NCBI GenBank assembly: GCA_038501195.1
Contig: JBBPUQ010000001.1
Span: 3,720,001 to 3,784,000 of the forward strand
DNA length: 64,000 nt
Direction: 5' to 3'
From: Nemania diffusa
Taxonomy: Eukaryota; Ascomycota; Sordariomycetes; Xylariales; Xylariaceae
Shown here: one piece after another, positions 57,725 through 64,000 of the stretch
Numbering within the stretch: the stretch's first letter is position 1
How the letters are laid out: the number at the start of each line of letters is the position of its first letter
The notes under the pieces: model-generated
Databases searched by the model: none
What the model was told of the DNA's origin: nothing
Seen by the model: only the letters and a program-made list of their open reading frames with translations
Made by a program: the position numbers and the translations under genes

Positions 57725-60700
57725 GCTGTTAGTATACGACAAGCAACGTGGTGCATGACGGCTTTGGTAGTAGAACCGACAGATTTGTGCAAGTATTGAA
57801 GGGCAGGAAGGGCAGGAAGTAATCGGGATGCAACTGTGCGCCTTGAGGGAGTTTGCAATCTTGCGCGGTACTGGAGGTGGGCTGATTGGCTATTGACAAT
57901 TGACGGAGGTTGACGGAGGCTAGACTAGAAAATGCAGAGAATGGACATGATCGGTATGACACAACAACATGCCACGGCCCAATGCAAGCACGCAGCGCTT
58001 TGGGTTTGCAGGGAAGAACCAAGTACCTAACCAGGTGACAAGTAACCAAGCTCTGGTAGGTTGTAGGGGATCGCGCTGGCGCATTTGGGTGGAGCCATTG
58101 AAAGGGGGTTCGACAATGGTATTCGTCTGTCATTTTTGATGGCCGACTCACTTTGTTCAGGTTTTGGCATTTTGGAACCTAGCAAACATGGCAAACATGA
58201 TTAGCATCGTTATCAGATCTGCATGGCGGCACATCTATATTGCCAGATTGGGTAATTACCTTTTGCGTCCTGGTAGAACACGAACGGGGTCAATCTTTGA
58301 AGAATGAGCACCTATTGTGTGTGCTAGAAGGCGAAGAAGAGAAGTGGTGTGTGTTGGGGGCCGAAAGGTATAGGTACGGCAGGTTAGGAAGGTGGATGGG
58401 CGGGTAGGTGGTTAGGTGGTTAGGCGGTTTAGGTAAATAACGGTTTGTTCGTGATTGTCTGTGCTCGCCCCAAACTTAATCTGGTAGCCCCCTTTCCCAA
58501 AGGTTAATAAAAAGATATCCAATTTCTCTTCAAACAACGATCCTGCTTCTTGCTTTATACATACCTGTTGTAGCTAATATCGGAAGGGCTTGGGTTGCCT
58601 AGGACGCGTATTTACCTATACCTATACGCACCTTTGATACCTATCAGAAGAGTAAACAAGGCGCAGCTACCTAGTACAAGGGAGACTAGACAGGTGTACA
58701 GAATAGGTGAAGTGATGTTCAGGCAGAGAAGATAATATATCTACTATGTAGCTACCTAGGTAAGATGGGTAGCAATCAATAGTGTAATTGTCATTTAGGG
58801 TCTAGATAGGTGGGGCGAAGCAGATACGCGTAAGTATTGTTTTCGGCAGTGCAATAGCTACGCGATGGTGTCGGAAGAGAAGTGGAAAATGATCAGACAG
58901 GAATTAACAGAACAGGTACGATGGCAGTATTTGAACCAGCCGTGTATAGAGTACGACATGATGACACGGCATAACAGCGGTGGCAGGTATATAGGCAACT
59001 TTGTATGTACTAGATCGTGCGAATATTCACTACCTGGTAACTTGAATTCTAGGACATTGGTTGGTCATTATTGTGCTACTAGATAAAACGCCATATATAA
59101 ATTGATACATCCAATAGGTAGTCTGCCAATAAAAACATGTATAGACGGTAGGTAGGTATTTATGCGTAGATGAGTACAACGCATGCATTCTTAGGATCAT
59201 GGAATTGGCACCTAATACTGCTATGTGGGGGTAGGGAGGCCTCCCAACCTGCCTCCCAGATAGGTATTACCTACCTAATATAGGCAAGACTATGTAGGTA
59301 GGTAATAATTATGTACGACTAAACAAGGTACCTAGGTACCTAGGTAGGCGGTAAGTGGATAGCAGCAATTCAAGGTGAGACAAGTGTAGGTAGGTACGTA
59401 TGTAGGTGTGCTGGAAGATACCTATAGGGTGCAGAGTACCTACCCCACGACAAATGACGTCTGTAAGAGGTACATAAGGTAGGTATATGATGACGCCGAT
59501 ATTTTCGGCTACCCCACGATATCCGATTGAAGCTTTCCAGCCAAGTTTTGAATACTATCCAAGACACTTTCTAGGTAGATCATAGCTCCCAAGCCTTAAT
59601 CCAACTGCCGAAACGCTAAACTAACTGATCCGTGGCCTAAAAGCTTAGGAGGATGTCAAGCTATTGCAGGTAGAGACTATGGAGGTATATAACGTAATAT
59701 TACATGCAACTACAAGCGTCGACCAACTCTGCGAATGAAGATGACTTGCATGAAGGCAAAGTTGCGCGACAGGTCAGCTAAACTAATTGCAACCCGACCT
59801 TAGGCGAAGTGCCTTTCCTTTCCCACTCCGCCGCTTTCAGTCGCAGTAGGCCTGCATCTCTTTCGGTCTAGATAAAAGGAACAGAGGCCTCACTCACCTT
59901 TGAGGGATTGGAGTTGGGGCTGGGTTTCATTTCGTTAACTGTTCCAATAACCAAAAAGAGAATCAAAGTTCCCGTTGATTTCCTCCCTTGCGGCCAGCGC
60001 TAGGTACCTCAGACATTGACAACCACTGCCTCAATCCGAAACCTTTGCATCATCGCGGTGTAGCGAGGCGCCCAGAAAAAAAAACCCCGGAAACAAAAAC
60101 TAAGACCAGACAACAAGCAAACAAACAAACAAACAACTAAACAACTAAACAAACAAACAAATCAGAAAGAGTGATAGAAATGAGTCAAGGAAGTTCTGCA
60201 GCTTGCATACTTGACAGGTCGAAATCCAAAGACATAGGTAGCAGTCCTGTTTGAGTGGGGCAAAGGATTGACGGTGTGCGTATATACCTAGGTGGCACGG
60301 CGAATCCAAGGGAGCGGGATGAGCTGCATATAACAATTTAGAGAAATCTAATTATGAATCGGCTTACTAGGCCCAAGACATTCCTGTATCCTTAATTGAC
60401 TTTGCGCTATTTCCCTGTTTCAACTCACCCGCACGGCGACCCTTCCAAAAATCGTCGTCATTAGGCGCAAATTCGGTACTGATGAGATCTACGTGCGGCG
60501 TTGTATTGTGAAGGTTGTCGTATCGTGTGTTTGTAGGTAGGTACCTGTTGCGCAGCGTTGTGGAATCCAGCTGATACTGGATAGTGGTTATAACCTCTAG
60601 AAGCTATTCACACCAAAATGAACAATAATAAATGGACAAGTGGATTTGTATTTCTATTAATCAGTGTCATTTCTATGCAAATGTTGTACATGCAATACGT

Positions 60701-60746
60701 ATTGAATGAACAGTGTAGTGACGTCCTAGCCTCAAATATATAGCCT
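57725..60746. other. Intergenic VCX1/IML1, TACCTA-rich
   Basis: The VCX1 upstream region and IML1 3' side, about 3 kb. Dense TACCTA/TAGGTA at 58610-58770, 59140-59170 and 59270-59420, including a run of overlapping GGTACCTA units at 59327-59348, and (AAAC)n at 60116-60161. Frames at 57729-58151 (minus) and 58865-59086 (plus) are not recognisable. Confidence 0.5.
60116..60161. repeat. (AAAC)n simple repeat
   Basis: Tandem AAAC/CAAA units interrupted by AACT variants over about 46 bp in the VCX1-IML1 intergenic space. Confidence 0.8.
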
Positions 60747-63700
60747 CTAGAACTGGACACTGCCTCGCCTGAAGAGCAGCGACGAGGCTAGGCTTGGAGT
60801 ACTGGCCCTAGGGGTGGGGCTTGTGAGTAATTCGCCTCCGCCAGCACTGAGAACTCCGGGAGGCAACCCTAGGGACGGGATGCTGGCATCGGGAATGACC
60901 CCCGAATCTGCAGGGGTTGCCACTGGCGTCTCGATGCCCTTCTCTAAGGTCTCTTTATAAAATGCTTCGAGTGCCCGTTTATCGGTACAGAATGCGGTAA
61001 GGACGTCCTTAAGAGCCTCTGGTACAGGAAACGGTGTAGTGATTCCACAGCCGGATTTTGACCCAGATACGCTACGAACAGGCGATGCCTCGGGATGTGC
61101 TCCACGAGACCCTAGTGGGGCGAAGAGGATAGGTCTATTTAAGGGAGAAGCTGTGGCCATTGGCTCGATTACTCGGTAATTCGTGAGTGCATTGCTGCTA
61201 CCTATGGGTCGTGGTAGGGTTGATTCGGTTCGGGTCTGAGGCTGGGGCGCTGGGTAGGCAGCGGCTCTGTTGGTGTACAGTCGATTGGCCGCTAATAACA
61301 AGTCCCCATCCTCGGTGATTTGTACCAAATGGGCACCAGAACGATGAATATACTGCGAGTATTTGAAATCTGGTTTGCCCCACGAATAGCTTACGTCGAC
61401 ATTGCTTGGAAAATTGGCGGCAGCTTCGTAATCGAGCACATAATCAAATTTCTTAAGTAATGCTTTCTGGTAGAAGCACGTGTCTGGCTGTGGTTGTGGG
61501 CTGAATGAGCCGGAGCCATAAAATGTAGTTGGCCGTTGGGTCGGTGGCGGAATCGCAAGCTTGAGCCGGTATGGCCTCCGGAATGCATTGATTTCATTTA
61601 CTCTGCAGGCTTCTGTAATGGGTACTTCGACCAGGCGAAGGCCATGCTGATTAGCGATAGTTCCCCAGTTCTTCAGTGCATCCTCAATTAGTTTCGCAGT
61701 TACATTCATCCACTCTAGCCGAATATGAAAACAATTATCGGGATTGTGTAGCCTGTCATAATGGAGATTGATCCTTTCGGGCCGAAAAGATTTCTTACGA
61801 GGGTCGATATCAAACTTCATCATCTTGCTCAGGACTACTTTTGGCCGTCTGTCAGTAGTATTTGTGGGTGCAACGGTTGGCGTTGTGCCGCCGGATGTCT
61901 GAGAATTCTCATCGTCAATTGATCCAGGCCGTGAGACAATGGGCTGGAAGGGCCGCGGAGAGTTCGCCGCCAAGCTCTCTGTGGCGGGCGTTGGAGGGAC
62001 GGAGACGTCCCTCTTTCGATTGAACCAACTCAGTGGGGGATGTTTGGCGAAGTCAGTAGCAATCTGGTAGAAGTATTGTCCATCCCGGAAATTGTGCCGC
62101 TTCTCTACGTGGACAAATATGCCACGTTCCCGCTCCCTTTTTGGGTCTCTTGCTTCCTTGTCTTTATCCCGCGATTTGTCATCTTCATAGACCATCAAAG
62201 TATTCCCTAGTTCGACCGCTTCTTCGCGACTCTCGAGATCTTCGAAGTTATCAAGCAACCAGGTAGTCATATCCGAACCAATGAAGCAATGGTAATGTAG
62301 TCTAAAATGCCATCTTCGCGTTTGCATTCGGATGCCGCCAGATTCAATAGGTTGTTGGATGGCTTCTGCAAGAGCCGCCACTTTGAAATTAGACTTCGAG
62401 AAGCGTTCTTTATTCGATACCAGGCCCTTGCGGAAGACGCCCTCAACGTTCTCGAACAAGGGCAATGTCTCCATCTCGGCGGCGATGACTACGGAAGCAT
62501 CTTCTGTCTTGTAAACAATATCAAGGGGGTTAGGGTCCCGCTTTGTAGTACCCGCACTTTGGAAATGACGCTCGGACGATGAAAAGTAACGGTAACGTTG
62601 CCATATCTGGGCGAGCTTTTTGATGCCCTCGAGTCGTATTTCTTCTACATCGTCCTCGTTCTTTACTTGCGGAACAGAAGATGTTCGAGGATACATGGGT
62701 ATTAGCACAAAGCGGGCCCGCCAGAATCTGAGGTTGTCTGTCATCTCATCCGTATGTCCCGCAAGATAAGAGTCGATATAGTTCCAATTCCTTTCAGGTT
62801 TGGGAGTCAAGATGTCAATGTCGAGACTCTCATAAGTCTTGTCGAAAACGGTGCGAATTGCTGGCTTGTATGGGGACAGCGGGTGCCCTAGCTGTGGTAA
62901 CGGCTCTGTGGGTTTACGAACGAAGATATTCACCTCAACCTCAGTGCCGTTAACACACGAGAGTTGATGAATTGTATTGCCGATACCCATAAAAATGCAC
63001 GTTCCATCGCCTATTGTTTTGTCTATGGAGAATATGTCGGCGATGCGGACAGCCTTTTGATCAAATGCCTTAGCTACTGATGAGCCAGTGATAACTTGAA
63101 AGCCATGTGCAAAGCGGGCGCTAACGAGTTCTTGTAAAAACTCAGCACGGGATGGTTGCTCCTCGCCGACCTCGTCGTCAAGTTCTTGGGCAATATTGTA
63201 TGGCTGCCGTTGATATTCCGCGTTGAACTGATATTGACTGGGAAAATATTCTGTGGTCAAAGGAACTGCAGCCGGACGTGACAATGACTTCCATTTCATC
63301 ACCTTCATCTCGGAAGGTACGGGAAATACATGCTGCCAACGGCTAAATAGCACTGAATCGTTAACTCTACTCGCGTCAGGGTTAGACGGATTTAGAACAA
63401 CTAGCCACGGCGCCATCGCAGTCGTAGGCGAAAGTGTAGATGGTAGTTCTGGCACCCCACCCGCTCGTAGCTTTGATGTGTATAATTTTTTTTGATCTTC
63501 TTCCCGAAGCACATTTGAATACTTTATCTCCATATCATCACGACGTGCACTTAGGGCTGTAGGGTTGGGTATAATTGGTCCTGACTTTAAAGTGCTTATA
63601 GGATCTGTGCTTGACGGGGGTGGCCTGATTTGAATAGGCCTGGTTGGTGTATTAGGCTTGAGACTCGGGGGTTGTTCGTCTAAATAGGGCCTTTTATAGT

Positions 63701-64000
63701 CGAATGAGGTTGAGTAGGCGGAAGAGGCTAGCGGTCTTGACATTGTTCGAGAGGTGGGCTTAATCGGCGTCATGGGCAATAGACTCGATGATGATGGCGT
63801 CTTAACAATGCCTCCAGAAGGTTGCATGGCGTTAACATGCTCCATTTTTAGTTCGGCTGAAGCCGCCTTTGGAGCGGCAATGCCGAAGCCACGATGGCCG
63901 AGGCTGATGTGTCGCATGAGCTTTGGTGCTCTAGCTGGGGCGTACTTGGGTTGTAAGGCGGATACCGTGGAATCTCTGCGGGGTGCTACAGAAGAATGGA
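60747..64000 (-). CDS. IML1: Vacuolar membrane protein Iml1 (SEACIT/GATOR1 subunit), C-terminal part
   Basis: Iml1/DEPDC5 with Npr2 and Npr3 forms the complex that switches off TORC1 on amino-acid starvation by acting as GAP for the Rag/Gtr GTPases. The frame is open from the stop at 60747 to base 64000 without interruption, so the gene runs off the right edge; the N-terminal region is missing. Recognised parts: a Ser/Pro-rich linker, WLVVLNPSNPDASRVNDS, the block LVSARFAHGFQVITG, WNYIDSYLAGH and FWRARFVLIPMYPR, and the DEP domain RRWHFRLHYHCFIGSDMTTW with GNTLM and FRDGQYFYQI after it. The C-terminal domain with FHIRLEWMNVTAKLIEDAL and a Ser/Thr/Pro tail ends in LLFRRGSVQF. No intron is needed in this portion. 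A Met at 63917 is internal, not the start. Confidence 0.93.
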   Translation of the reverse strand, partial: HSSVAPRRDSTVSALQPKYAPARAPKLMRHISLGHRGFGIAAPKAASAELKMEHVNAMQPSGGIVKTPSSSSLLPMTPIKPTSRTMSRPLASSAYSTSFDYKRPYLDEQPPSLKPNTPTRPIQIRPPPSSTDPISTLKSGPIIPNPTALSARRDDMEIKYSNVLREEDQKKLYTSKLRAGGVPELPSTLSPTTAMAPWLVVLNPSNPDASRVNDSVLFSRWQHVFPVPSEMKVMKWKSLSRPAAVPLTTEYFPSQYQFNAEYQRQPYNIAQELDDEVGEEQPSRAEFLQELVSARFAHGFQVITGSSVAKAFDQKAVRIADIFSIDKTIGDGTCIFMGIGNTIHQLSCVNGTEVEVNIFVRKPTEPLPQLGHPLSPYKPAIRTVFDKTYESLDIDILTPKPERNWNYIDSYLAGHTDEMTDNLRFWRARFVLIPMYPRTSSVPQVKNEDDVEEIRLEGIKKLAQIWQRYRYFSSSERHFQSAGTTKRDPNPLDIVYKTEDASVVIAAEMETLPLFENVEGVFRKGLVSNKERFSKSNFKVAALAEAIQQPIESGGIRMQTRRWHFRLHYHCFIGSDMTTWLLDNFEDLESREEAVELGNTLMVYEDDKSRDKDKEARDPKRERERGIFVHVEKRHNFRDGQYFYQIATDFAKHPPLSWFNRKRDVSVPPTPATESLAANSPRPFQPIVSRPGSIDDENSQTSGGTTPTVAPTNTTDRRPKVVLSKMMKFDIDPRKKSFRPERINLHYDRLHNPDNCFHIRLEWMNVTAKLIEDALKNWGTIANQHGLRLVEVPITEACRVNEINAFRRPYRLKLAIPPPTQRPTTFYGSGSFSPQPQPDTCFYQKALLKKFDYVLDYEAAANFPSNVDVSYSWGKPDFKYSQYIHRSGAHLVQITEDGDLLLAANRLYTNRAAAYPAPQPQTRTESTLPRPIGSSNALTNYRVIEPMATASPLNRPILFAPLGSRGAHPEASPVRSVSGSKSGCGITTPFPVPEALKDVLTAFCTDKRALEAFYKETLEKGIETPVATPADSGVIPDASIPSLGLPPGVLSAGGGELLTSPTPRASTPSLASSLLFRRGSVQF

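Noticed and set aside
57725..57742. TACTAACAG immediately before the VCX1 ATG as a 3' splice site
   Set aside because: The branch-like A is too close to the AG for splicing, and the ATG start fits the family without an upstream exon.

Overview
The window is nuclear DNA of a filamentous ascomycete, probably a Sordariomycete. The support is short introns (about 50-100 nt) with GTATGT/GTAAGT/GTGAGT donors and CTAAC-like branch sites, fungal-only families (Arb1, Hos3-type deacetylase, homeodomain-C2H2 regulator, PTR2), and long intergenic stretches full of TACCTA/TAGGTA palindromes. Class is inferred from general resemblance; no comparison was run. I find no rRNA, tRNA, CRISPR array or secondary-metabolite cluster.

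Layout. 0-5.2 kb: a short-chain dehydrogenase cut by the left edge, with a terminal-inverted-repeat element in its intron; a gene-poor AT-rich block holding a MITE with perfect 26-bp terminal repeats; then a 973-aa protein with three Zn2Cys6-like modules. 6-15 kb: Ras GTPase, molybdopterin-binding-domain protein and methylenetetrahydrofolate reductase, all on the minus strand. 15-22.6 kb: no intact gene, but decayed relics of a bZIP factor and a MADS-box-like sequence, both broken by stops that C-to-T change would explain. 22.6-29.5 kb: a single-pass membrane protein with a Cys-rich ectodomain and a 1242-aa homeodomain/zinc-finger regulator. 30.4-46.2 kb: a housekeeping block of GMF (actin branch regulation), NBP35 (cytosolic Fe-S assembly), a Hos3-type histone deacetylase, Arb1 (Argonaute chaperone), inositol polyphosphate multikinase and CLP1 (mRNA 3'-end processing), with a second MITE just before CLP1. 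46.2-50.8 kb: a repeat-rich gene desert with a possible solo LTR. 50.8-64 kb: a POT peptide transporter, a vacuolar Ca2+/H+ exchanger and the C-terminal part of IML1, which runs off the right edge.

Most genes are unrelated core functions, not an operon-like set. The two with a possible functional link are the neighbouring deacetylase and Arb1, both tied to silencing in other fungi. The least explained objects are the two large proteins combining noncanonical Zn2Cys6-like modules with other parts: the triple-module protein beside the AT-rich block, and the homeodomain protein that ends in five copies of an unnamed module. Gene models were spliced by hand from reading frame, family conservation and splice signals. 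Several have first coding exons of only 3-36 nt.
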